Shown: positions 25,031 to 33,806 of the stretch, piece after piece
Numbering within the stretch: the first letter of the stretch is position 1
Layout of the letters: every line of letters starts with the position of its first letter
From: Holophagales bacterium
GTDB lineage: Bacteria > Acidobacteriota > Thermoanaerobaculia > Multivoradales > Multivoraceae
Length of the DNA: 64,000 bases
Direction: 5' to 3'
Assembly: GCA_009843505.1 (NCBI GenBank)
Contig: VYDI01000032.1
Location: forward strand, 1 to 64,000
Position numbers and translations under genes: made by a program
The notes under the pieces: generated by a model
Told to the model about the DNA's origin: nothing
The model's database searches: none
What the model saw: the letters and a program-made list of their open reading frames with translations, nothing else

Positions 25031-26824
25031 ATGCTCACCAAGCTCACGATCCGCAACTTCAAGCGCTTCGAGGAGGTCGAGATCGAGCTGGGCAGCGCCG
25101 TGGTGCTGATCGGCCCGAACAACTCGGGGAAGACGTCGGCGATGCAGGCGCTGGCTCTGTGGGACATCGGCCTGCGGCGCTGGCTCGAGCGGCGGTCGGG
25201 CGGCAGCGCCCCGGAGAAGCGTCCCGGCGTGACGGTCAACCGCCGCGACCTGGTGGCGATACCCGTTCCCAAGGCCAACCTGCTGTGGCGTGACCTGCAC
25301 ACCCGGCACGTTCACACGGTCGACGGCCGGCAACGGACGGACAACGTCTGCATCGACGTGGTCGTCGAGGGCACGAGCTCCAGGCCGCCGGCCGGCGGCC
25401 TGGAGCAGGCCGCATCCGAGGCCGCCGAGGCCGCCGAGGCCGTTGAAGCCGGGCGTCCCTGGCGTTGCGGGCTCGAGTTCGACTACGCGAATCAGGAGTC
25501 CTTCTACTGCCGGCCGCTACGGCTCGAACGGGGCCCGGCGCCTCCGCGAATGCCAGTGCCCGATCAGGCCCGGGCGGTGAAGGTCGCCTACCTGCCGCCG
25601 ATGTCTGGCATGGCGTCGGCGGAAACCCGTCTCGACCCCGGGTCGATCAACGTGCGGGTGGGCGAGGGCCGCACGGCCGAAGTGCTGCGCAACCTGTGCT
25701 TCCGGATCCATGGCGAGAGCCCGGACGTCTGGAACGACCTGAAGGAACGGATCGACCGGCTCTTCGGCGTCGAACTGGACGAGCCGCTCTACGTCGAGGA
25801 ACGCGGCGAGATCACGATGCGGTACCGGGAACGGGGCATCTGGCTCGACCTCTCGTCCAGCGGCCGGGGCCTCCAGCAGACCCTGCTCATCCTCGCCTAC
25901 CTCTACTCGAACCCGGGCGCCGTCCTGCTCCTCGACGAGCCGGACGCCCACCTGGAGATCCTCCGCCAGCGCGAGATCTACGCCCTCGTTCGTGAGCTGG
26001 CCGAAGCCAGCGGCAGCCAGATCGTGGCCGCCAGCCACTCCGAGGTGCTGCTCGCTGAAGCGGCCGGCACGGACACGGTGATCGCCTTCGTGGGCAAGCC
26101 GCACCGGATCGACGACGGCGGCAGCCAGGTCGCCAAGGCGCTCTCGCGGATCGGCTTCAACCAGTATCTCCAGGCGGAACTGGTCGGCTGGGTGCTCTAT
26201 CTCGAGGGGTCGACGGATCTGGCGATCCTGAAGGCCTTCGCCCGGCGTCTTGGGCATGAGGGTGCCGCGAGAGCGCTGGAACGTCCCTTCGTCCAGTACG
26301 TCGGCGACCGGCTTTCGAGCGCCGAGCTTCACTTCCACGGTCTCCGCGAAGCGTGTCCCGAGCTACGCGGGATCGCGCTCCTCGACAAGCTGCCGGAGAA
26401 GGTGGGGGCGGACGACGGGCTTGAACGGCAGGCCTGGCGGAAGCGGGAGATCGAGAACTACCTGTGCTCGCGGTCGGCTCTCGAAGGCTGGGCCGCCGAC
26501 AGCGCCCGGCGAGAGGCGTCCGGCCCGCTGTTCGAGGAGGCCGAGGCGGAGCGCCGGGTGGAGGCGATGCGGGCCTCGATCGCGGAGGTCGAAGAGGCGT
26601 CGGCGAAGAGCGGCCGGCCATCGCCCTGGGACGACGGCGCAAAGGCAAGCGCGGACCTCATGGCGCCGCTCTTCGAGGTCTACGCCCGCCGGCTCGGTCA
26701 GGCGAACCTGATGTCGAAGGCGAACTTCCACCGGCTGGCCGAGTTCGTGCCGGAAGACGAGATCGATCCGGAGGTGGTGGCGAAGCTGGACGCGATCGCG
26801 CGTGTCGCGGAAGTTCGCTCGTGA
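25031..26824 (+). CDS. OLD-like AAA ATPase with TOPRIM-type domain
   Basis: A 597-aa protein. The N-terminal ABC-type ATPase has Walker A GPNNSGKT (28-35), a signature-like SSSGRGLQQ and Walker B VLLLDEPDAHLE with Asp302/Glu303, in the arrangement of RecF/OLD proteins. After about residue 380 comes a TOPRIM-like domain: YLEGSTD with Glu392, then IALLDKL (Asp452), then a WRKREIENYL segment typical of this group. The usual DxD is D452-x-L454, so metal binding may be weakened. OLD-family nucleases include phage-defence proteins (for example GajA), but no GajB-type helicase is adjacent. Its stop forms a GTGA overlap with the sulfatase frame. Confidence 0.82.
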   Translation: MLTKLTIRNFKRFEEVEIELGSAVVLIGPNNSGKTSAMQALALWDIGLRRWLERRSGGSAPEKRPGVTVNRRDLVAIPVPKANLLWRDLHTRHVHTVDGRQRTDNVCIDVVVEGTSSRPPAGGLEQAASEAAEAAEAVEAGRPWRCGLEFDYANQESFYCRPLRLERGPAPPRMPVPDQARAVKVAYLPPMSGMASAETRLDPGSINVRVGEGRTAEVLRNLCFRIHGESPDVWNDLKERIDRLFGVELDEPLYVEERGEITMRYRERGIWLDLSSSGRGLQQTLLILAYLYSNPGAVLLLDEPDAHLEILRQREIYALVRELAEASGSQIVAASHSEVLLAEAAGTDTVIAFVGKPHRIDDGGSQVAKALSRIGFNQYLQAELVGWVLYLEGSTDLAILKAFARRLGHEGAARALERPFVQYVGDRLSSAELHFHGLREACPELRGIALLDKLPEKVGADDGLERQAWRKREIENYLCSRSALEGWAADSARREASGPLFEEAEAERRVEAMRASIAEVEEASAKSGRPSPWDDGAKASADLMAPLFEVYARRLGQANLMSKANFHRLAEFVPEDEIDPEVVAKLDAIARVAEVRS

Positions 26825-28446
26825 ACGGGTTGGCTGGACTGGCCGGGCAGTGGATTTCAGACTGGGTGCGCCGGCGTCCCCGCCGGCTGCCGCCGAAGGC
26901 GGCCAATGAGCGCGCCGGCCGAAGGTCGGCTCTGTTCACTCGGGCAGTGTCAGCGGTTGCGACGGCCTTGGCACTGCTCTCTTGCACGCCACCAGCGGCC
27001 GACGAGGCCGCCGGCCACTCCGAGCCGCCGCCGCGTCCGAACATCCTGTTTCTGTTCGCCGATGACCAGCGCGCGGACACGATCCGCGCCTGGGGCAACG
27101 AGCTGATCGACACCCCGAACCTCGACCGGCTCGTGGCCGAGGGGTGGAGCTTCCGGCGCAACTACGTGTTCGGCTCGAACAGCGGCGCCGTCTGCGTCCC
27201 GAGCCGGGCGATGGTTCTGACCGGCCGTAGCTGGATGCGCTCGCCGAACAGAATGCAGGGCGTCCCCACGTTGCCGCGCCTGCTGGAGGCCGAGGGCTAC
27301 CGGACCTTCATCACCGGCAAGTGGCACAACGGCGAGGAGGCGCTGCTCCGCGTCTTCGACCGGGGCACGGCGATCTACCTGGGCGGTATGGCGGATCACA
27401 CCCAGACCGAGGTCCAGGACATCGAGAACGGCGGCATGGTGCGCCGGCGGGTGGGGGAGGCGTTCTCCAGCGAGCTGTTCGCCGACGCGGTCATCGAGTT
27501 CCTCGACGAGCGGGCCGGGGCAAAGGCGAGCGGTGAGTCGGAGCAACCGTTCTTCGCCTACGTGCCGTTCACGGCGCCTCACGACCCGCGCCAGCCGCCG
27601 CCCGAGTACCGGGAGCGCTACTACGAGCGCAACCTGCCGTTGCCTGCCAACTACATGCCCCAGCACCCCTTCGACAACGGCGCGCTGATCCTCCGCGACG
27701 AGAACCTGGCAGCGTGGCCGCGCACCGAGGAGGTGATCCGCGACCAGGTCGCCGAGTACTACGGCCTGATCACCCACCTCGACGAGCAGGTGGGCCGGAT
27801 CCTCGACGCCCTGGACGAGAACGGCCAGGCGGGGAACACGATCGTCGTCTACGCCGCCGATCACGGGCTGTCGGTCGGCAGCCACGGCCTGCTGGGCAAG
27901 CAGAACCTGTACGAGCACTCGATGCGCTGCCCTCTGATCATCCGCGGCCCGGGCATCCCGCACGGCACGACCGACGCGTTCACCTACCTGTACGACTTGT
28001 TCCCGACCTTGCTCACGGCCGGTGGCGTCGAGAAGCCGCCCGGCATCGACGGCCGGGACCTGGCGCCCCTCTGGGCCGGCGGCGATCCCACTTGGCGGCA
28101 GAGCGTGTTCTTGCCCTACAGGGACGTCATGCGCGCGGTGCGCGACGACCGCTTCAAGCTGATCGTGTATCCCAACGTCAACCATCGCCAGTTGTTCGAT
28201 CTCGCCGAAGACCCCGACGAACTCCTCAACCTGATCGGTGATCCCGACCACGCGGAAGCCGCAACCCGCCTCGAAGCCCTCCTCGAAGGCTGGCAGACCG
28301 CCTTGGGCGACACTGTGCCCCTATCCGTCTCCGACCCGGCCCCGCTGCACCGCGATCTCACCGGCACCGAACGCGAACCCGACCGCTGGCAACCCGACTG
28401 GATCGTGGAGAAGTACTTCGACGTGCCGGCCGCCTCCGAAGGTTAG
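26821..28446 (+). CDS. Sulfatase lipoprotein (S1 family)
   Basis: A 541-aa sulfatase. The metal-site PNILFLFADDQ follows a lipoprotein-type signal (TRAVSAVATALALLSC). The formylglycine motif is CVPSR, with Cys125 in this numbering. GKWHNGEEA, VYAADHGLSVGSHGLLGKQNLYE and the C-terminal DRFKLIVYPN segments are typical of choline-sulfatase/iduronate-sulfatase-like members. The GTG at 26821 gives a GTGA overlap with the ATPase stop, but residues about 12-37 are then encoded by an intergenic-type repeat (26861-26928). A GTG at 26947 after the repeat is an alternative start. It is anchored in the outer or cytoplasmic membrane. Confidence 0.85.
   Translation: MNGLAGLAGQWISDWVRRRPRRLPPKAANERAGRRSALFTRAVSAVATALALLSCTPPAADEAAGHSEPPPRPNILFLFADDQRADTIRAWGNELIDTPNLDRLVAEGWSFRRNYVFGSNSGAVCVPSRAMVLTGRSWMRSPNRMQGVPTLPRLLEAEGYRTFITGKWHNGEEALLRVFDRGTAIYLGGMADHTQTEVQDIENGGMVRRRVGEAFSSELFADAVIEFLDERAGAKASGESEQPFFAYVPFTAPHDPRQPPPEYRERYYERNLPLPANYMPQHPFDNGALILRDENLAAWPRTEEVIRDQVAEYYGLITHLDEQVGRILDALDENGQAGNTIVVYAADHGLSVGSHGLLGKQNLYEHSMRCPLIIRGPGIPHGTTDAFTYLYDLFPTLLTAGGVEKPPGIDGRDLAPLWAGGDPTWRQSVFLPYRDVMRAVRDDRFKLIVYPNVNHRQLFDLAEDPDELLNLIGDPDHAEAATRLEALLEGWQTALGDTVPLSVSDPAPLHRDLTGTEREPDRWQPDWIVEKYFDVPAASEG
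26861..26928 (-). repeat. Composite hairpin repeat, full copy
   Basis: In minus orientation this matches the copy at 45496-45567. ACTGGGTGC is followed by three hairpins: GCCGGCG/CGCCGGC with a TCCC loop (26870-26887), GCCGCC/GGCGGC with a GAA loop (26889-26903), and GCCGGCCGAAGGTCGGC (26912-26928). It lies at the start of the sulfatase frame. Confidence 0.7.
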
Positions 28447-28467
28447 ACCCCGGTCGCGGCCGTATGG

Positions 28468-28525
28468 TCGCCGCTTCGCGGCGCGTTCTTCTCCGGAAGC
28501 CGGCGAGGACGCCGGCGCACCCAGT
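28468..28525 (+). repeat. Two-hairpin repeat
   Basis: GTCGCCGCTTCGCGGCG hairpin, then GCCGGCG-AGGA-CGCCGGC (28499-28516) and the tail GCACCCAGT. It nearly matches 47963-48018. It sits between the convergent sulfatase and enoyl-CoA hydratase genes and probably acts as a terminator. Confidence 0.7.
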
Positions 28526-28540
28526 ATGAACCGACGCCGA

Positions 28541-29314
28541 CTAGCGGGCGCCTTCGGCCTGGGCGCGGCCGCGGGCGCGGATGCCGGCGAGTCGTTCGCC
28601 GACTTCTTCGGGCCTGGGGCCTCGGTACATGCGGTTGACCTCGACTTCGTAGTCCATCGCGTCGCCGAGGGTCAGGTCGAAGCCGCGGTCGATCATCCGC
28701 TTGTACTGGAACATCACGTCGCGCTGGCAGGTCAGCATGTCGGCGGCCAGCTCGCGGCAGGTGGGCAGCAGGTCCTCACGCGGCACGATCCGGTTGACCA
28801 GGCCCCACTCGCAGGCGCGCTCGGCCGAGAGGTAGTTGCCGGTCAGCGAGAGTTCCTTGGCCCGGCCGGGGCCGATGGCCCGCGACAGGCGCGCGGAGAG
28901 ACTCCAGCCGGAGAGAAGGCCGACGCGGGCGTGGGTGTCGGCGAAGCGTGCCTCCGGGGCCGCTATCAGCAGGTCGCAGGAGAGGGCGATCTCGAAGCCG
29001 CCGGTCACCGCGATGCCGTTGATCGCGCCGATCACGGGTTGATGGAGCGAGCGGAGCAGCTTCGGCGGGTCGGCGATCGCCCTGCGCTTGCGGTCCGGAT
29101 CGCTCATCTCCTTCAGATCGAGGCCGGCGCAGAAGGCGCGGCCGGCGCCGGTCAGGATGACCACGCCGACATCGTCATCTCCGCGCAGGTCCTCGATCGC
29201 TCCGGCGAGGTCGTTGCGAAGCTCTTCCGAGAGGGCGTTCAGCACCCCGGGACGGTTCAGCGTGAGGGTGGCGATGCCTTCGGACTTCTCTACCAGCAGA
29301 ACCGGTTCCGACAT
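28541..29314 (-). CDS. Enoyl-CoA hydratase/isomerase family protein
   Basis: A 257-aa crotonase-fold protein. The oxyanion-hole segments FCAGLDLKEM and NGIAVTGGFEIALSCDL are present, with the first catalytic Glu kept in GGFE. The second catalytic Glu of true hydratases (QPEI-type segment) is replaced in FADTHARVG, so hydration may not be its reaction; isomerase or another crotonase activity is possible. It is monocistronic, divergent from the gamma-glutamyltransferase-like gene and convergent with the sulfatase. Confidence 0.85.
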   Translation of the reverse strand: MSEPVLLVEKSEGIATLTLNRPGVLNALSEELRNDLAGAIEDLRGDDDVGVVILTGAGRAFCAGLDLKEMSDPDRKRRAIADPPKLLRSLHQPVIGAINGIAVTGGFEIALSCDLLIAAPEARFADTHARVGLLSGWSLSARLSRAIGPGRAKELSLTGNYLSAERACEWGLVNRIVPREDLLPTCRELAADMLTCQRDVMFQYKRMIDRGFDLTLGDAMDYEVEVNRMYRGPRPEEVGERLAGIRARGRAQAEGAR

Positions 29315-29397
29315 GCTCGAACTCTCCTTGTTTCGTGGAACGGGTGCGGCATCTTACGCGGTAACCTCTTCCCTTACCTGTGCGAGGGGAGGAAGCG

Positions 29398-31179
29398 ATG
29401 GGAAGAGGACTCGTTGAAACGACGGACCTGACTCTGAATCGCCGGACCCTGCTGGCCGCGGCAGCCGGTGGCGCGGCCATGGCGATGGGGTGCGGACCGG
29501 GGTCGGAGCCCAGGACTTCCGCGCGGGCTGTGGTCAACGGCTGGACGCCCCCTGACGATGAGCGGCGGCGGGCTTTGGTCACGACGGCGCGCTTCGGACC
29601 CAAGCAGGCCGTCCGCAGCGCCAACGGTCTGGCCATCTGCACCCATCCCCTGGCGTCCGCCGCCGCGGCCGACATGCTCGCGCTGGGCGGCAACGCCTGC
29701 GACGGGGTGCTCGCCGCGAGCATCGCCCAGGCCGTCGTCGAACCGCACATGACGACCCTGTCGGGCTGCCTGTCGATGCTCTACTACGACGCCGCGTCCG
29801 GCGAGTACACCTACGTCAACGGGATGATGGCGGCGCCGCAGGCGGTGCCGGACGTGCGGAACATGGACGTGGCCGAGTTCGGGGCGCTGATGACGAAGAC
29901 CGACGGCACGCTCTGCTTCGTGCCGGGGTTCTGGGGCGGTTTCGAGGCCGGGCACGAGCGCCATGGCCTGCTGCCGCTGGCCACCGTGATGGCGCCGGCC
30001 ATCCACTACGCCCGCGACGGCTTCGAGATCCACCCCTTCCTGTGGGGCGAGATGTTCGTCGAGTCGGCGGTTCTGGGCCGGGAGCCCTTCAGCCGGGAGA
30101 TCTACTTCAAGGGCGGCACGCTGCGCGACATCGGCGACAAGCTGGTGCAGAGCGCCCTCGCCGACACGCTCGAGCGGCTCGCCTCCGAAGGCGGCGACCA
30201 CTTCTACCGGGGCGAGTTCGGCCGCCGGTACGCCGAGACCGTGCAGGCCAGAGGAGGCCTGATCACCGCCGATGACATGGCGGCCTACGAGGCGTTCTGG
30301 GACGAACCGGTGAAGGGCACCTACCGCGACTACGGCGTCGTCGGTTCGCCGGCGCCGGACTTCGGCGGCCAGGCCCTGGTCGAGATCATGAACATGGTCG
30401 AGCTGCTCGACCTCCAGCAGGCGGGTCCCGCGTTCGAGTCCGGCGAGACGACGCTCAGGATGATGCAGATCATCGGTCGGGTCTACGCCGATGCGGTGGG
30501 CGGCCGCTTCGACGGTACCCTGCCCGGCGTGGAGCGGGCGATCTCGAAGGAGTACGCGGCGGAGCGGTTCGCGGCGCTCGAGGGCAAACCGGCCAGCCCC
30601 AGCGACCGGTACGAGGCATTGGGGGTCGTGCCGCCTCCGCCGGGCTCGAACCACGTCACCGTGGTCGACGCCGCGGGCAACGTCGCCACCGTGTTGCACT
30701 CGGTCATGTCGATGCCGTTCCGGACCGGCATCTACGTCGACGGCGTCTACGCCTGCGCCTCCGGCGTCCACCTCGGCTCCGGTCCGGTCGAGCCTGGCGG
30801 CCGGGCGCACGCGCGCATCTGTCCGAACATCTTCACGCGCGACGGCAAGCCGGTCCTCGCGTCCGGCTCGCCGAGCGTGTCGCTGACCGAGAACATCGTC
30901 CAGAACTCGACCAACCTGCTCGACTTCGGCCTCGACCTCGAGAGCTCGGTCCACAAGCCGCGGTTCGGCGGCTCGTCGATGAGCGTGCCCGGCGCCCTGA
31001 TCGTCGAAGCCGACCTGGCCGGCGAGCCGGTCGACCGGCTCGAGCAAGCCGGCGCGGCGGTTGAAGTGGTCAATCCCTGGAACTGGCTCTGCGGCTCCTT
31101 CGAGGGCGTCCTGATCGAGGAGGACGGCGCCGTCGCCTGCGGCGACCCGCGGCGGACGGCGCAGGCGGTCGCCGTTTGA
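29398..31179 (+). CDS. Gamma-glutamyltransferase-family exported protein
   Basis: A 593-aa Ntn-hydrolase proenzyme homologue. I chose the ATG at 29398, with GAGGGGAGG upstream, over the GTG at 29380. The signal LNRRTLLAAAAGGAAMAMGC combines a twin-Arg-like start with a lipobox-like AMGC. The large-subunit block HPLASAAAADMLALGGNACDGVLA is present. At the autoprocessing site (TTHxSVVD in GGT) the sequence is GSNHVTVVD, so the nucleophile Thr is replaced by Ser417. Ser nucleophiles occur in related acylases. The substrate is therefore open: glutathione-type gamma-glutamyl or another amide. It is coupled by TTGA to modA. Confidence 0.85.
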   Translation: MGRGLVETTDLTLNRRTLLAAAAGGAAMAMGCGPGSEPRTSARAVVNGWTPPDDERRRALVTTARFGPKQAVRSANGLAICTHPLASAAAADMLALGGNACDGVLAASIAQAVVEPHMTTLSGCLSMLYYDAASGEYTYVNGMMAAPQAVPDVRNMDVAEFGALMTKTDGTLCFVPGFWGGFEAGHERHGLLPLATVMAPAIHYARDGFEIHPFLWGEMFVESAVLGREPFSREIYFKGGTLRDIGDKLVQSALADTLERLASEGGDHFYRGEFGRRYAETVQARGGLITADDMAAYEAFWDEPVKGTYRDYGVVGSPAPDFGGQALVEIMNMVELLDLQQAGPAFESGETTLRMMQIIGRVYADAVGGRFDGTLPGVERAISKEYAAERFAALEGKPASPSDRYEALGVVPPPPGSNHVTVVDAAGNVATVLHSVMSMPFRTGIYVDGVYACASGVHLGSGPVEPGGRAHARICPNIFTRDGKPVLASGSPSVSLTENIVQNSTNLLDFGLDLESSVHKPRFGGSSMSVPGALIVEADLAGEPVDRLEQAGAAVEVVNPWNWLCGSFEGVLIEEDGAVACGDPRRTAQAVAV

Positions 31180-31907
31180 GGCAAGTTCTTCGGCTCGCGC
31201 CGGTACTCCTCCTGGCGGCTAGCGGGGCCTCGGCCGGAGAGGTCACGGTCGCGGTGGCGGCGAACGCCGCCGAAGCAGTCGAGGCGCTAGCGGCCGACTT
31301 CGAGCAGCGAACGGGACATCGCGTGACGGTCACCGTCGGCTCGACTGGCAAGCTCTACGCCCAGATCCTCCACGGCGCGCCCTTCGACGTGTTCCTGGCC
31401 GCGGACCAGGAACGTCCGCGGCTGCTGGTGGAGCAGGGCTTGGCTGTCGAGGGTTCTCGCCTGACCTATGCGGTTGGTCGGCTCGTCCTGTGGAGCCCGG
31501 ACGCCGAAGTCGACGCCGCCCATACGCTGCGCGCGGGCTCGTTCCGGCGACTCGCGATCGCGAACCCCGATCTCGCGCCCTACGGCGCCGCCGCCCGGGA
31601 CGTCCTCAGCGAACTTGGCTTGTGGGAGAGTCTCCGTTCGAAGATCGTCGTGGGAGAGAACGTGGGTCAGAGCTTCACCATGGCCGCCTCGGGCAACGCG
31701 GAACTCGGTTTCGTTGCCTTGTCCTCCGTCCTGAGCCGGGGCGGCAGCTACTGGGAAGTGCCTCCGGACATGTACAGCCCGATCCGCCAGGACGCAGTGC
31801 TTCTGGAGCATGCCGAAGCAAAGCCGGCCGCCCGCCACTTCCACCGCTTCCTGCGCAGCCCAGAGGCCCGAAACGTCGTCGAGTCGTTCGGCTTCATCGC
31901 CGAGTAG
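31176..31907 (+). CDS. modA: Molybdate ABC transporter substrate-binding protein ModA
   Basis: A 243-aa periplasmic molybdate/tungstate-binding protein. It has a signal peptide (VLRLAPVLLLAASGASAGE) and family motifs VAVAANAAEAVEALAADFEQRTGH, GSTGKLYAQILHGAPFDVFLAAD, and ENVGQSFTMAASGNAELGFVALS. The start is a TTG overlapping the preceding stop as TTGA (31176-31179). First gene of modABC. No molybdenum-cofactor riboswitch or ModE site was seen upstream; expression must depend on the upstream gene or an internal promoter. Confidence 0.92.
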   Translation: MRQVLRLAPVLLLAASGASAGEVTVAVAANAAEAVEALAADFEQRTGHRVTVTVGSTGKLYAQILHGAPFDVFLAADQERPRLLVEQGLAVEGSRLTYAVGRLVLWSPDAEVDAAHTLRAGSFRRLAIANPDLAPYGAAARDVLSELGLWESLRSKIVVGENVGQSFTMAASGNAELGFVALSSVLSRGGSYWEVPPDMYSPIRQDAVLLEHAEAKPAARHFHRFLRSPEARNVVESFGFIAE

Positions 31908-31917
31908 TTCGAGCGCC

Positions 31918-32595
31918 ATGAACCTGCCCGAACTCGGCCCGCTGTGGCTCAGCCTCCAGCTTGCGGCGTCGGCGACCGCGTTGCTCCTGGTTCTCGGAAC
32001 GCCGCTTGCCTGGTGGTTGTCCGGCACCCGATCGCGGCTGAAGCCGGTGATCGAGGCGGTGACGGCCCTCCCGCTGGTGTTGCCGCCGACGGTGCTGGGC
32101 TTCTACCTGCTGCTGCTGATGAGCCCCCGGTCGTGGCTCGGCGGGCTCTGGGTGGAAGTCACGGACACCACTCTTGCCTTCTCGTTCACGGGCCTCCTGA
32201 TCGCTTCCGTCATCTACTCGCTGCCGTTCATGGTGCAGCCGCTCCAGGCCGCCTTCGAGTCGCTGGGCCGCGGTCCTCTGGAAGCGGCCGCTTCGCTGCG
32301 CGCCTCGCCGCTCGACGCCTTCCTGACGGTCGCTGCGCCGCTTTCGCTGCGCGGCTTCCTGACCGCGGCGGTGCTGACCTTCGCCCACACGATCGGAGAG
32401 TTCGGCGTCGTGCTGATGGTGGGCGGCAACATCCCCGGCAAGACACGGGTCATCTCGATCGCAATCTACGAGCATGTGGAGACGCTCCGGTACGCGGAGG
32501 CGCACACGCTTGCCGCCGGCTTGCTGCTGTTCGCGTTCGTGGTGCTCGTGTTCGTCTACGTCTTCAACCGGAGGCTGCCGGTCCATGTCGCCTGA
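31918..32595 (+). CDS. modB: Molybdate ABC transporter permease ModB
   Basis: A 225-aa inner-membrane permease with about five transmembrane segments. The EAA loop that contacts the ATPase is EAAASLRASPLDAFLTVAAP. Typical ModB features include LPLVLPPTVLGFYLLLL and AHTIGEFGVVLMVGGNIPGKT. It starts at the ATG at 31918, 10 bases after modA, and overlaps modC by 11 bases. Confidence 0.93.
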   Translation: MNLPELGPLWLSLQLAASATALLLVLGTPLAWWLSGTRSRLKPVIEAVTALPLVLPPTVLGFYLLLLMSPRSWLGGLWVEVTDTTLAFSFTGLLIASVIYSLPFMVQPLQAAFESLGRGPLEAAASLRASPLDAFLTVAAPLSLRGFLTAAVLTFAHTIGEFGVVLMVGGNIPGKTRVISIAIYEHVETLRYAEAHTLAAGLLLFAFVVLVFVYVFNRRLPVHVA

Positions 32596-33703
32596 CCGGA
32601 AGGGCACAACCCTCGAAGTCGACGTTCGGGTTGCCTTCGGCGGCTTCGATCTCCAGGTCGAGCAGGCCATCCCGGCGGCTGGCGTTACCGCCGTGTTTGG
32701 TCCTTCCGGGAGTGGCAAGACGACCCTCCTGAGATCGGTGCTCGGGTTCGAGGCGGGGAGCCGCGGTCGCATCGCCCTGAACGGCGACGTGTGGCTCGAC
32801 AGCGAAGCTGGAGTCGACGTGCCGCCGCACCGCCGCCCCGTCGGTTGCACGTTCCAGGATGGGCGGTTGTTCCCGCACCTGGATGTCGCCGGCAATCTGC
32901 GCTACGCCGATCGACGAAGCGGCGAGGCGAACGCGGTGTCGATCAACCACGACGATGTCGTGGACGCCCTGGACTTGGAGCCCCTGCTCGACCGGCGGCC
33001 CAACACGCTTTCCGGCGGTGAGCGCCAGCGGGCCGCGCTGGGCCGGGCGCTGCTCAGCCGGCCGCGTCTGCTGCTTCTCGACGAGCCCCTGTCGGCTCTC
33101 GACCGGCGTCGCAAGGCGGAGATCATGCCGTACCTCCTGGCCCTGCATCCGCGCTTCGGCATCCCGACCCTCTACGTGAGCCACGCGGTCGACGAGGTGG
33201 CGCTCCTGGCGGACCGTGTCCTGGTCCTTGCCGAGGGCAGGGTGCAGGCCTTCGGCGGCACGATCGAGGTTCTCGAGCAGCTCGATCTGGCGCCGCTGAC
33301 CGAGCGCTTCCAGGCGGCGGCGGTGCTCGAGGCGCGCGTCAGCGCGCACGACGACCAGTATCGGCTGACCTGGCTCGACCTCGACGGCCAGCGGCTCAGC
33401 GTGCCGCGGATCGAGCACCTCGACGTCGGCGAGTCGGCGCGACTGCTGGTGCGTTCCCGGGACGTCTCGCTCGCCACGGAGCGTCCGTCGCCGACCAGCA
33501 TTCGCAACGTACTGTCCGGAGTTCTCGTGTCCCTGCATCAGGACGAGTCGAGCGCGTTCGCCGAGGCCACGATCGATCTCGGTTCGCACCGGCTGCGGGC
33601 GCGGATCACGCGAGCGTCGGCGGCCGAACTGGACCTCGCGGTCGGTTCGCCGGTTTTCGCGCTGCTCAAGAGCGTCAGCCTGGACACCCGAGCCGGACGG
33701 TAA
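32585..33703 (+). CDS. modC: Molybdate ABC transporter ATP-binding protein ModC
   Basis: A 372-aa ABC ATPase. Walker A is GPSGSGKT, the Q-loop is FQDGRLFPH, the signature is LSGGERQR, Walker B is LLLLDEPLSALD and the switch His is in YVSHAVDE. The C-terminal approximately 130 residues form a TOBE/molybdate-binding domain, as in ModC. The gene completes the modABC operon, giving high-affinity oxyanion import for molybdoenzymes; none of these enzymes is in the window. Confidence 0.93.
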   Translation: MSPDRKGTTLEVDVRVAFGGFDLQVEQAIPAAGVTAVFGPSGSGKTTLLRSVLGFEAGSRGRIALNGDVWLDSEAGVDVPPHRRPVGCTFQDGRLFPHLDVAGNLRYADRRSGEANAVSINHDDVVDALDLEPLLDRRPNTLSGGERQRAALGRALLSRPRLLLLDEPLSALDRRRKAEIMPYLLALHPRFGIPTLYVSHAVDEVALLADRVLVLAEGRVQAFGGTIEVLEQLDLAPLTERFQAAAVLEARVSAHDDQYRLTWLDLDGQRLSVPRIEHLDVGESARLLVRSRDVSLATERPSPTSIRNVLSGVLVSLHQDESSAFAEATIDLGSHRLRARITRASAAELDLAVGSPVFALLKSVSLDTRAGR

Positions 33704-33806
33704 GGGGGAACAATCGGGGCGCGCTTGCGTTTCTACGGTAGGTAATCTCCCTCGCCTGAACGTTCAACGCGCGGAGCAAGCCGCTCCTGCCCCTGGAGAC
33801 ACATCG

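Noticed and set aside
25031..26824. Gabija-type (GajA) defence locus
   Set aside because: The ATPase/TOPRIM architecture is similar, but no UvrD-like GajB gene is adjacent and the DxD motif is degenerate, so only an OLD-like assignment is justified.
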